DNA from: Micromonospora rhizosphaerae
GTDB taxonomy: Bacteria > Actinomycetota > Actinomycetes > Mycobacteriales > Micromonosporaceae
Direction of reading: 5' to 3'
DNA length: 64,000 nt
Assembly (NCBI RefSeq): GCF_900091465.1
Contig: NZ_FMHV01000002.1
Span: forward strand, 6,386,001-6,450,000
Shown piece after piece: positions 1 through 7,565 of the stretch. The notes beneath the pieces are model-generated. The model had not been told where the DNA came from. It did not search any database and was given only the letters and a program-made list of their open reading frames with translations. The stretch's first letter is position 1. Every line of letters starts with the position of its first letter. The translations under genes and the position numbers were made by a program.

Positions 1-1169
1 ACGCGTACGACCGGGCGCGGCGCCCCCGCGAGTTCGGCTGGACCTGGGTGGACCGGTCGACCTGGCGGCTGGCGTACCGGATGACCGGGCGGCAGTTCGA
101 CCGGCTGGTCGGGCGACCGCTGGACGGTGCCCGGTCCGGCGCCGCCCGCGTGGTGACCGCGGTCGCCTCGGTGCTGCTCCTTGCCGGGGTGCTCGCCCTC
201 GCCACGACCGGGGTGTGGCTGATCGTCGCCTTCCCGTTCCCGAACCTGTCGGTGGTGCTCGGCGTCGCGCTGCTCGGCCTCGCGTACGCGCTCCGGCCCC
301 GCTTCGACCGCTTGAACGAGGACCTGGAGGTGCTCTCCCGGGATCGGGCACCGGAACTCTTCGCCCTGGTGGACGAGGTGGCGGCGGCGATCGGCGCGCC
401 GACCCCGCAGATCGTCGGGGTGGACGGCGACATCAACGCGTACACGCACCTGGTCGGCGTGCGTCGACGGCGGGTGCTCTGCCTCGGGCTGCCGTTGTGG
501 GGTTCGCTGCCGGCGCAGGAGCGGGTGGCCCTGCTCGGTCACGAGCTGGGCCACTTCGTCAACGGCGACCCGCGCCGGGCGCTGCTCGTCCAGCCCGCCT
601 TCACCATGCTCGGCTCCGCCGCCGACCTGGTTCGTCCGGTGCGGACCGTCTCCGGCGGGGGCATCCTGGAGCTGGCCGGCCTGGCGCTGGCGCACACCGT
701 GCAGTGGGTACTGTCCCGGCTGCTCTTCACCGCGCACCTGGTGCTGGTCTGCGTCGCCTTGCGGGACAGCCAGCGCGCCGAGTACCTGGCCGACGAGCTG
801 GCGGCGCGGGTGGCGGGTTCGGCAGCCGCGACCCGCATGCTCGACTCCCTGCTCGCCGAGGAGTCCATTGCGCTCGCCGTACGCAGGGAGTCGCGGGCCG
901 GGCACGGTCCGGACCGGTGGCGGGCGGCGGTGGCGGAGTCCCGCGCCGCCGCGGCGGCCCGGCTGCCGCTGCTGCGGCAGCTGTCGGTGCGGGACGAGGC
1001 GTCGCTGTTCGCCTCGCATCCGCCCAGCGGATTGCGGCGGCGGCTGCTGGAGGCCCGGCCGTGGCACGACCCGAGGGTGGTGCTGACCGACGACCGGATG
1101 GCGCGGATCGATGCCCAGCTGGCCCGGGAGTACGAACGGGTCCGCCGGACGGTGAGCTGGTCGGCCTGA
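1..1169 (+). CDS. M48-family zinc metalloprotease, 5' end outside window
   Basis: Membrane-associated M48 (Ste24/HtpX-like) peptidase. The frame is open back to the window edge, so the GTG at 48 is probably internal and the true start lies upstream. Two hydrophobic segments (about nt 150-300) precede the catalytic domain. The zinc motif HELGH lies at nt 540-554. A downstream RAEYLADELA stretch (about nt 775-805) supplies the likely third zinc ligand (Glu). A basic C-terminal tail follows. Family members degrade or process membrane or exported proteins at the cytoplasmic membrane; the substrate here is unknown. The stop at 1167-1169 is followed by degenerate DNA, so no downstream operon partner is visible. 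Confidence 0.88.
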   Translation, partial: AYDRARRPREFGWTWVDRSTWRLAYRMTGRQFDRLVGRPLDGARSGAARVVTAVASVLLLAGVLALATTGVWLIVAFPFPNLSVVLGVALLGLAYALRPRFDRLNEDLEVLSRDRAPELFALVDEVAAAIGAPTPQIVGVDGDINAYTHLVGVRRRRVLCLGLPLWGSLPAQERVALLGHELGHFVNGDPRRALLVQPAFTMLGSAADLVRPVRTVSGGGILELAGLALAHTVQWVLSRLLFTAHLVLVCVALRDSQRAEYLADELAARVAGSAAATRMLDSLLAEESIALAVRRESRAGHGPDRWRAAVAESRAAAAARLPLLRQLSVRDEASLFASHPPSGLRRRLLEARPWHDPRVVLTDDRMARIDAQLAREYERVRRTVSWSA

Positions 1170-1278
1170 CCGGCGGCGCCACCGGATGTCGGCGCCGTAA
1201 CCCGCACACCGGTCCGAACGACGACGGTTGCGCCGCTGGGAAGCCTGGGGCGACGTCACCGCTGCCAGGCCGGGCCGG

Positions 1279-1560
1279 TCAGGCGCCGGACGGCACCGGG
1301 TGCGACGGCGTGACGCCGGCCGGTTGCGGCGCCGCCGGCCGGGCCGCCCGGATCCCGTACGCGAGCACGTACGGCGTGCAGGCCAGGTAGAAGACGGGTT
1401 CCACCGCCACCAGGGTCGGTGATGAGGAACTGCTCCCACTCCGTCGGGCGGGGCAGCCCGAATGACGAGTCCGTCCAGCAGGTGAAGAGCCAGAGCGGGG
1501 CCGAGACCCGAAGATGGCTCTTCCAGCAGCAGCTCTTGGTCCGCTTCAACGTCTGACGGT
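1279..1560 (-). pseudogene. Frameshifted remnant of a small membrane protein
   Basis: No intact gene lies between 1170 and 1592. On the minus strand two reading frames give coherent peptide when joined near nt 1418. The upstream frame gives hydrophobic sequence ending in PTEWEQFLIT. The downstream frame gives LVAVEPVFYLACTPYVLAYG followed by an Ala/Pro-rich tail and a TGA at 1279-1281. The two halves read as one membrane protein broken by a frameshift, with its start lost. I cannot name the family. The alternative is chance open frames in GC-rich DNA. Confidence 0.38.
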
Positions 1561-1592
1561 TGGTCCAGGTCAAACCGACCTCGTCCGGCTCG

Positions 1593-2039
1593 TCAGGGCA
1601 TGCCCGCGTATCGGAGTGGGAGCGGAGGTCGGGGCCGGCGCCACGCAACGTAGGTCAGGATGCCGAATGTGACCAGAAGTGCCACCGCGACGAGGATGAT
1701 GAACCATCGGGATTGATCGCTAGCCTCGCGCACCCTGAGGCAAGGGTTGTTCTTGGCGTGGTGGACGCCGATGTGCTCACCGGTACTCACAGCCCGGTTC
1801 GCGTCGACCGTAACGCGCAGGCGTGATTCACACGCCTCGCCACGATTTGTAGTGAACTGAACTGTCAGGAAGGTTCTAGCTCCGAGACGCTCGACGTCCA
1901 GCACCTCGGCGACTGCCTCCGATCCCCGACGCTCGTCTGCGATCGACGATGTGGCTAGCGCCGTGAGCGCAATCGCAAAGACCAGACCGAACGTCGAGAA
2001 CACCCGCAGGAAGTTTCGGCTTGGCCGTCGGCGGTGCAT
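1593..2039 (-). CDS. Small two-TM membrane protein, DUF3592-like
   Basis: A 148-residue protein starting at ATG 2039. One transmembrane helix lies near residues 12-32, an extracytoplasmic beta-rich domain occupies about 40-105, and a second helix (about 112-132) is followed by an Arg/Pro tail. The central part has V-E-R-L-G then VQFTTNRGE and the pattern of DUF3592 membrane proteins, whose function is unknown. Codon bias is weaker than in neighbouring genes (more A/T at third positions), which suggests acquisition or relaxed selection. It lies downstream of rnpB on the same strand but is separated from it by a terminator. The family call is by resemblance only. Confidence 0.6.
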   Translation of the reverse strand: MHRRRPSRNFLRVFSTFGLVFAIALTALATSSIADERRGSEAVAEVLDVERLGARTFLTVQFTTNRGEACESRLRVTVDANRAVSTGEHIGVHHAKNNPCLRVREASDQSRWFIILVAVALLVTFGILTYVAWRRPRPPLPLRYAGMP

Positions 2040-2192
2040 GGCCGGACCTTAGAACAGGTCAGCAACGAGGCTGGCGCGGCCGTTGGAGCCGACCCAGGGG
2101 TCTACAGGCAGGCCCCAGACTGTGGGCCGTCACCGGGCCGTCAAACGCCGACCAGGGATGAGCAACGACGACGAGCAGCACTGCAGAAACAG

Positions 2193-2225
2193 CAGGTCAG
2201 CCGCCATGTACGGGCGGCTGACCTG
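2193..2225 (-). terminator. Hairpin downstream of rnpB
   Basis: Perfect 13-bp inverted repeat (2193-2205 with 2213-2225) and a 7-nt loop, a few bases beyond the RNase P RNA 3' end. No long T-run follows, as is usual in actinomycetes. Confidence 0.7.
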
Positions 2226-2228
2226 GTG

Positions 2229-2654
2229 GGCGACGGACGAGTCGACCTGTACGCCGGATTCTGTGACCGACGCGCCCCGGAGGGCGCGTCGGCGGCGGTC
2301 ATCCATCTCGGCCTGCCGTCGCCGGCAGGCTCCAGCGGCCTACCCGCAGACATCGGGCGGGCAGCCCTCGAGCGTCTGCGCGGGCCGCCATCTTGCGGTG
2401 ACGACCCTTTCTTGGCCTTGCTCCGGGTGGGGTTTACCGAGCCATCCCGGTCACCCGGGATGCTGGTGGGCTCTTACTCCACCGTTTCACCCTTACCGTC
2501 CCATATAGGGTCGGCGGTCTGTTTTCTGTGGCACTGTCCCGCGGGTCACCCCGGGTTGCCGTTAGCAACCACCCTGCCCTGTGGAGTCCGGACGTTCCTC
2601 GGCAACGGGCCGAAACCCGTCAACGCGACCGCCCGGTCGACTCGTCCGTCGCGC
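2229..2654 (-). ncRNA. rnpB: RNase P RNA (bacterial type A)
   Basis: Catalytic RNA of RNase P, which trims the 5' leader of pre-tRNAs. Read on the minus strand, the 5' end (2637-2651) and 3' end (2231-2245) form a perfect 15-bp P1 helix. The conserved block GAGGAACGTCCGGACTCC occurs near 2585-2602, and the P4-forming 3' part ends with ACAGAATCCGGCGTACAGG. The GGGTGAAACGGTGGAGTAAG and GGTAAACCCCACCCGGAGC signatures are also present. Length of about 425 nt fits actinobacterial type A RNA. Reading frames across this region are artefacts. Ends are accurate to a few bases. Confidence 0.97.
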
Positions 2655-2659
2655 CACTA

Positions 2660-2665
2660 ATCTTA
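2660..2665 (-). promoter_or_regulatory. -10 element of rnpB
   Basis: On the minus strand TAAGAT lies about 7 nt before the predicted 5' end of the RNase P RNA, matching the TANNNT consensus. No convincing -35 hexamer is visible. Confidence 0.5.
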
Positions 2666-2787
2666 ACGACGCGGCGTCCGCGGCCATTTCCGCCTCCGCT
2701 CCCTTCGCCCGGGCAGTCGCACGGAACGACGCGGAACGGTATCCAAAGGTTGAGTCCGGACCCGGACGTATCTAGCCTCTGGGGATC

Positions 2788-3549
2788 ATGGACCTCTCCG
2801 ACGCCGCGCTTCTGCTCGTCGCCGGTCTCGCCGCGGGCACGGTGAACGCGGTGGCCGGCGGCGGTTCCCTGATCACCTTCCCGGCCCTGATCGCCACCGG
2901 CCTGCCGCCGGTGCCGGCGAACGTCAGCAACTCGGTCTCGGTCTTCCCCGGGTACGTCGCGAGCGTCGTCGGCAGCCGGCTGGACCTGCCGCACGGCCGG
3001 AAGCTGTGGGGCCTGCTGCCGACCGCGGTGCTCGGCACTGTCGTCGGCTGCGTGCTGCTGCTGGCCACGCCGGCGCGGGCGTTCGAGGTGGTGGTGCCGT
3101 TCCTGGTGCTGGGCGCGACCGCCGTCCTGGCCTTTCAGGATCCGCTGCGCCGGCTGGTCGGCCACCCGGCCGACCTCAGCCCGCGCCGCCGTACCGTCAC
3201 CGTGCAGGCCATGGTCGGGCTCGGCGCGGTGTACGGCGGTTACTTCGGCGCGGCGCTCGGGGTGATGTTGGTCGCCGGCCTGGCCCTGGTGCTGGACGCG
3301 ACGCTGGCCCGGGTGTCGGCCATCAAGAACCTGCTCTCCGCCGTGGTCGGACTGACCACGGTGGTCATCTTCTCGCTCTTCGGCCCGGTCAACTGGGCCG
3401 CCGTCGCGGTGGTCGCCCCGGCCACGCTGATCGGTGGGTACGCGGGCGCCCGACTGGTACGCCGGCTCCCGCCGGTGGTGCTGAAGACCGTCATCGTGGT
3501 CTTCGGCACGGTGATCGGCCTCTACCTGCTCTGGCGCGCGCTGCGCTGA
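2788..3549 (+). CDS. TSUP (TauE/SafE) family anion exporter
   Basis: Integral membrane protein of 253 residues with about eight hydrophobic segments. The N-terminal GLAAGTVNAVAGGGSLITFP is a clear version of the TSUP repeat signature, and a second AGxxxGARL-type repeat occurs near residues 212-225. TauE/SafE relatives export sulfite, sulfoacetate or other organic anions; this substrate cannot be told. Start ATG 2788 lies just after the rnpB promoter region, and transcription is divergent from rnpB. It converges on the MFS gene at 3654, with a hairpin between them. Confidence 0.9.
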   Translation: MDLSDAALLLVAGLAAGTVNAVAGGGSLITFPALIATGLPPVPANVSNSVSVFPGYVASVVGSRLDLPHGRKLWGLLPTAVLGTVVGCVLLLATPARAFEVVVPFLVLGATAVLAFQDPLRRLVGHPADLSPRRRTVTVQAMVGLGAVYGGYFGAALGVMLVAGLALVLDATLARVSAIKNLLSAVVGLTTVVIFSLFGPVNWAAVAVVAPATLIGGYAGARLVRRLPPVVLKTVIVVFGTVIGLYLLWRALR

Positions 3550-3601
3550 GACCGGCTCCAGCGCCGACACCGCGGTCGCGCAGACCAGGGTCGGAACGCC
3601 G

Positions 3602-3630
3602 AACCGCCCCGTCGCGGCGACGGGGCGGTT
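3602..3630. terminator. Bidirectional terminator
   Basis: Perfect 13-bp stem (3602-3614 with 3618-3630) with a 3-nt loop, placed between the convergent stops at 3549 and 3654. Confidence 0.75.
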
Positions 3631-3653
3631 CGGCCAGGGGCGGAGGAGAACGC

Positions 3654-4886
3654 TCAGTACGCCTCGCCGACCGGCTCCTCGGTCGCGTGCTCGGCGTCGG
3701 CGGCGGCGCGGTTCCAGCGGGACCAGAGCACCCGCTCGCCGTAACCGGCGGCCATCACGTGGGCGAACGCGAGGTAGACCAGCACGCCGACGGCGAGCAC
3801 CCCGAAGCCGACCCAGAACGGCAGCGCCAGCGAGTGCTCGGCCAGCTTGCCGGAGATGATCGGGGCGGGTGCGGCGGCACCCCAGCGCACCAGGTTGAAC
3901 GCGCCGGTGGCGACCCGGCGGTCGCTGGAGCCCAGGCCCAGCGCGAGGTCGGTCAGGTTCGCGTTGGCCAGGCCCATGCAGAGGCCGGCGAGCACCAGCA
4001 CCACCAGCGACTCGGCGGTGCCGGACGAGGTGGCGAAGAGCGCCAGGCAGACCAGCAGGCCGGTGATCGCGATGCCGAGGGTCTGCACCGCCCCGATGCG
4101 GTGGGCGAGCCGGTGCCCGATCACCAGGATGCCGGCGGCCAGCCCCAGGCCCCAGGCGGTGAAGGCCAGCCCGAGGGGCACCACGTCGAGGTGCAGGAAG
4201 AGCGGGGTGTAGCCGAGCACCACGAAGAAGACGAAGTTGTAGGCGGCGGTGACCACGCAGAGGCTGATGAACGCCGGCTTGCGGTAGGTGGCGAAGATCG
4301 AGCCCACCTGCACCGGCGGCAGCTTGGTGGCGGGCTCGCGCAGCTTGCGGGACGCGACGGCCAGCGCCAGGACCATGAACACGCCGCAGACGAAGAACGG
4401 CAGCCGCCAGCTCACGTGGCCCAGCAGGCCGCCGAGCAGCGGGCCGACGGCGAAGCCGAGACCGAGCGCGGTCTCGAAGAGGCCGACCACCCACTCCCGG
4501 TCGATGGCGAGGTTGACCAGCACCACCATCGCGGTGGCGAAGAACATCGCGTTGCCCAGCCCCCAGACGCCGCGCAGCACGGAGAGCTGCACGATGTTGT
4601 CGCTGAACGAGGCGAGGATGGCGGCGACGCCGACGACCGAGACGCCGGTGATCAGCACCGGCTTGAAGCCGAACCGGCCGCTGGCCAGCGTCGCCGGGAT
4701 CATGCCGATCGCCATCACCGCGATGTACGCGGTGAACAGCAGCTCGACCTGCCAGGCGGTGACCCCGATCTCCTCGCCGATGGCCGGCAGGATCGGGTCG
4801 ACGACGGCGATGCCGGCGATGGCGAGGAAGGCCACCAGCGTGGTGGCGTAGATGGCACTGCGGTTCGGTTCGGATCGCCGATCCAC
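3654..4886 (-). CDS. MFS transporter, DHA1-like drug exporter
   Basis: A 410-residue major facilitator with about twelve hydrophobic helices in two halves split near residue 200. The N-terminal half has the VDPILPAIGEE motif typical of 12-helix drug:H+ antiporters, followed by a motif-A-like GRFGFKPVLITG loop. The GTG start at 4886 follows a GGGAGG ribosome site. It is divergent from the marR-type gene at 4940, and both promoters fall in a 53-bp gap holding two copies of a palindromic operator. This is the classic layout of an exporter repressed by its neighbour and induced by a substrate. The compound exported is unknown. Confidence 0.9.
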   Translation of the reverse strand: MDRRSEPNRSAIYATTLVAFLAIAGIAVVDPILPAIGEEIGVTAWQVELLFTAYIAVMAIGMIPATLASGRFGFKPVLITGVSVVGVAAILASFSDNIVQLSVLRGVWGLGNAMFFATAMVVLVNLAIDREWVVGLFETALGLGFAVGPLLGGLLGHVSWRLPFFVCGVFMVLALAVASRKLREPATKLPPVQVGSIFATYRKPAFISLCVVTAAYNFVFFVVLGYTPLFLHLDVVPLGLAFTAWGLGLAAGILVIGHRLAHRIGAVQTLGIAITGLLVCLALFATSSGTAESLVVLVLAGLCMGLANANLTDLALGLGSSDRRVATGAFNLVRWGAAAPAPIISGKLAEHSLALPFWVGFGVLAVGVLVYLAFAHVMAAGYGERVLWSRWNRAAADAEHATEEPVGEAY

Positions 4887-4903
4887 TCCGCCTCCCAGAT
4901 AGC

Positions 4904-4936
4904 TGTATCGTACAGGTAATTCGGTTGTATCATACA
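4904..4936. promoter_or_regulatory. Twin MarR operators
   Basis: Two 11-bp palindromes, TGTATCGTACA (4904-4914) and TGTATCATACA (4926-4936), have centres 22 bp apart (about two helical turns) and lie within a larger dyad beginning and ending AGCTGTAT/ATACAGCT. The pair fills the MFS/MarR intergenic gap, so binding could block both promoters. Confidence 0.75.
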
Positions 4937-4939
4937 GCT

Positions 4940-5419
4940 ATGAGCGTGGACCACGGCACGGGTACCGATCGGGACGAGGCCACCCTGGGTCGGATCGAGA
5001 CCGAGGTGGCCCTGTTGATGCGGCTGGGCGAGGCGACCCGCCGGGCCACCGGCACCGCGGAGCACCGGGTGCTGGACCGGGCGGCGTACGTGATCCTGCG
5101 GCACCTCGACAGCGCCGGCCCGCAGAACGTCTCCGCGCTGGCCGCGAAGCTCAACCTGGACGGCTCCACGGTCACCCGGCAGGTCTCCGCCATGCAGCGG
5201 GACGGCCTGATCGCCCGTACGCCGGACCCGGCCGACGGGCGGGGCACGGTAATCTCCCCCACCCCGGCGGGCCTGAACCGGATGGCCGCCGTCCGGGCGG
5301 CCCGCACCCGGCTCTACGGCGACATCCTCACCGACTGGACCAGCGACGACCGGGACACCCTGGCGGACCTGCTGCACCGCCTCAACCAGGCCCTGGAATC
5401 CCGCAAGCGCTCCCGCTGA
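4940..5419 (+). CDS. MarR-family transcriptional regulator
   Basis: A 159-residue winged-helix dimer. Helix-turn-helix and wing span about residues 45-105: NVSALAAKLNLDGSTVTRQV is the recognition region, and DPADGRGTVISPT is the typical MarR wing. ATG 4940 is chosen over the in-frame TTG at 4925, which lies inside the operator. No Shine-Dalgarno sequence precedes 4940, and the operator ends three bases before it, so the mRNA may be leaderless. It is divergent from the MFS gene and is expected to repress both genes through the twin palindromes, released by ligand binding. Confidence 0.92.
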   Translation: MSVDHGTGTDRDEATLGRIETEVALLMRLGEATRRATGTAEHRVLDRAAYVILRHLDSAGPQNVSALAAKLNLDGSTVTRQVSAMQRDGLIARTPDPADGRGTVISPTPAGLNRMAAVRAARTRLYGDILTDWTSDDRDTLADLLHRLNQALESRKRSR

Positions 5420-5455
5420 CGCCCGCGGCCGGCGGCCGGCGGCCGAGGCGTTAGC

Positions 5456-5497
5456 AGGGGCCCCCTATACAACGGAATCCGTTGACAGGGGGCCCCT
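5456..5497. repeat. GGGGCCCC-cored palindromic repeat / terminator
   Basis: An 11-bp perfect outer stem (5456-5466 with 5487-5497) encloses a second 7-bp stem (5470-5476 with 5478-5484). It sits between convergent stops at 5419 and 5508 and ends in a short T-run, so it can terminate transcription from either side. A related copy lies inside the SNF2 gene at about 20761-20803. Confidence 0.75.
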
Positions 5498-5507
5498 CCT
5501 TTTCAAC

Positions 5508-7166
5508 TCAGGCGACGGGCTCCGGGGCGGAGTCGGCGTCGCGGGTGGTGCCGGGGGTGACGCGGGGATCGCCCTCGTCGGCGAAGTAGTCGTCCGGCGT
5601 GGTGTGGTCGACGCCGTCGGCCACCTTCGCGGCCCGCAGGACCAGCGTCAGCAGTGCGGCGATCGCCAGGTTGACCAGCACGGCCACGATCCCGACGTAG
5701 ATCGTCTTCGGGGTGTCGAAGCCGAACTTCTCCAGCGGGAAGGCCGAGCCACCGAAGTGGGCCCGCTTCGTGGCCGCGTTGGGAATCTGGTAGAGCATCC
5801 ACATGCCGAGCGCCATGCCGGCCACCCAGCCGGCGATCAGGGCGCCCCGGTGGAACCAGCGGGTGTAGAGGCCCAGCGCCACCGCCGGCAGCGTCTGGAG
5901 GATGATCACGCCGCCGATGAGCTGCAGGTCGATGGAGAACTGCGGGTCGAGGAAGACGATGCAGGCGACCGCGCCGATCTTCACCACCAGCGAGGTGATC
6001 TTCGAGACGTTCGCCTCCTGCGCCGGGCTGGCGTCCCGCCTCAGGTACTCCTTGTAAATGTTGCGGGTGAACAGGTTCGCCGCCGCGATCGACATGATCG
6101 CCGCCGGCACCAGGGCGCCGATGCCGATGGCCGCGTACGCGACGCCCGCGAACCAGTCCGGGAACTGCTTGTCGAACAGCAGCGGCACGATCGTGTTGCC
6201 GTCCACGCTGCCCTGGGTCGCCCCCGGCAGCGGCTTCACCCCCGCCGCGATCGCCATGTAGCCGAGCAGCGCGATCAGCCCGAGCAGCAGGCTGTAGGCC
6301 GGCAGCGCCGACATGTTGCGCTTGATCACGTCCCGGTTCCTGCTGGCCAGGACGCCGGTCAGGCTGTGCGGGTAGAGGAACAGCGCCAGCGCCGACCCGA
6401 ACGCGAGGGTGACGTACTGGAGCTGGTTGTTGGCGTTGAGCAGGATCCCGTCGCCCGGCGCGGGTGACGCCTTGAACTTCGCGTCCGCCGCGTCGAAGAT
6501 GCCGCTCCACCCGCCGAGCTTGTACGGCAGGTAGAAGACCGCCACCAGGATCACGATGTAGATCAGCGAGTCCTTGACGAACGCGATCAGCGCCGGCGCG
6601 CGCAGGCCGGACTGGTAGGTGTAGGCGGCCAGGATCGCGAACGCGATGATGATCGGCAGGTGCCGGGCGAGCGTGCCCTCCCCGGTGACGCCCATCGTCT
6701 TGAGCACCGCCTCGATGCCGACCAGCTGCAGCGCGATGTACGGCATGGTCGCCGCGATGCCGGTGATCGCGACCAGCAGCGCCAGCACCGGAGAGTCGAA
6801 CCGGTTCCGCACGAAGTCGGCCGGGGTGACGTAGCCGTGCCGGTGCGACACCGACCAGAGCCGGCAGAGCACCAGGAAGACCAGCGGGTAGATGACGATC
6901 GTGTACGGCACGGCGAAGAAGCCCATGGCGCCCGCGCCGAAGACCAGCGCCGGCACCGCCACGAAGGTGTACGCGGTGTAGAGGTCACCGCCGACCAGGA
7001 ACCAGGTGATCCAGCCGCCGAAGCTGCGCCCGCCCAGCCCCCACTCGTCCAGGTGGGCCATGTCGCGCGGCGCCCGCCACCGGGCCGCCACGAAGCCCAT
7101 CGCGCTGACCAGCAGGAAGAGCAGCGTGAAGATGATGATCTCGGTCAGATGATCCCGCCACATCAC
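5508..7166 (-). CDS. mctP: Sodium:solute symporter, MctP-like monocarboxylate permease
   Basis: SSS-family symporter of 552 residues with about thirteen hydrophobic helices. The N-terminal WGLGGRSFGGWITWFLVGGD and following YTAYTFVAVPAL match the subfamily that includes MctP, which takes up lactate, pyruvate and similar monocarboxylates. A polar C-terminal tail of about 40 residues (DDYFADEGDP) follows the last helix. ATG 7166 overlaps the stop of the upstream DUF3311 gene by 4 bp, so the two are translationally coupled. Substrate is assigned from the family, not proven. The shared stop region with marR at 5419 contains a palindromic terminator. Confidence 0.85.
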   Translation of the reverse strand: MMWRDHLTEIIIFTLLFLLVSAMGFVAARWRAPRDMAHLDEWGLGGRSFGGWITWFLVGGDLYTAYTFVAVPALVFGAGAMGFFAVPYTIVIYPLVFLVLCRLWSVSHRHGYVTPADFVRNRFDSPVLALLVAITGIAATMPYIALQLVGIEAVLKTMGVTGEGTLARHLPIIIAFAILAAYTYQSGLRAPALIAFVKDSLIYIVILVAVFYLPYKLGGWSGIFDAADAKFKASPAPGDGILLNANNQLQYVTLAFGSALALFLYPHSLTGVLASRNRDVIKRNMSALPAYSLLLGLIALLGYMAIAAGVKPLPGATQGSVDGNTIVPLLFDKQFPDWFAGVAYAAIGIGALVPAAIMSIAAANLFTRNIYKEYLRRDASPAQEANVSKITSLVVKIGAVACIVFLDPQFSIDLQLIGGVIILQTLPAVALGLYTRWFHRGALIAGWVAGMALGMWMLYQIPNAATKRAHFGGSAFPLEKFGFDTPKTIYVGIVAVLVNLAIAALLTLVLRAAKVADGVDHTTPDDYFADEGDPRVTPGTTRDADSAPEPVA

Positions 7167-7405
7167 CGCTCACCCCGCTTCTTCGTCATCTGGTACACCA
7201 GGGTCGTCGTGCCGACGCCGAGCAGGATGTACGCCAGTTGCAGCCAGTAGAAGCGCGGAAACCCGAAAAGCCGGGGCGAGTCTGCGTTGAAGAAGGCCGG
7301 GATCAGCGGCACCAGGATCGGTATGAAAAGCAACCAGTTCCAGGGACTGTGGTCCTTCGCCCTGGATCGCGCCGTGGTCGGCGCCTCCGGTTCGGGTGCT
7401 GCCAT
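7163..7405 (-). CDS. DUF3311 membrane protein, symporter partner
   Basis: An 80-residue protein with two transmembrane helices: WLLFIPILVPLIPAF, then FYWLQLAYILLGVGTTTLVY. DUF3311 proteins are commonly encoded just upstream of SSS symporters and are presumed small accessory subunits. ATG 7405 is preferred to the upstream ATG at 7438 because GGAGG lies nine bases before it, whereas the longer version would add eleven unconserved residues. Its stop overlaps the mctP start (ATGA), supporting one operon. Confidence 0.85.
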   Translation of the reverse strand: MAAPEPEAPTTARSRAKDHSPWNWLLFIPILVPLIPAFFNADSPRLFGFPRFYWLQLAYILLGVGTTTLVYQMTKKRGER

Positions 7406-7525
7406 CTGACACACCTCCGGGAAGTCGTAACTTGCCATGTGACGGCCGGAGGCTACGACCCCGTGAGCGCGGTCACGTTTGCCAGTGCGACGCCTGCGCC
7501 GAACGGCGTACCGGCTGCGCCGAGC

Positions 7526-7558
7526 GGTGCCGCCGGCGTCGGGCGGGCCGGCGGCACC
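7526..7558 (-). terminator. Terminator of the RNase H/phosphatase operon
   Basis: Perfect 12-bp GC stem (7526-7537 with 7547-7558) with a 9-nt loop begins 8 bases after the stop at 7566. Confidence 0.7.
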
Positions 7559-7565
7559 GGGGGTG

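Noticed and set aside
2034..2660. 208-residue plus-strand frame
   Set aside because: It runs through the RNase P RNA gene; the RNA secondary structure explains the conservation.
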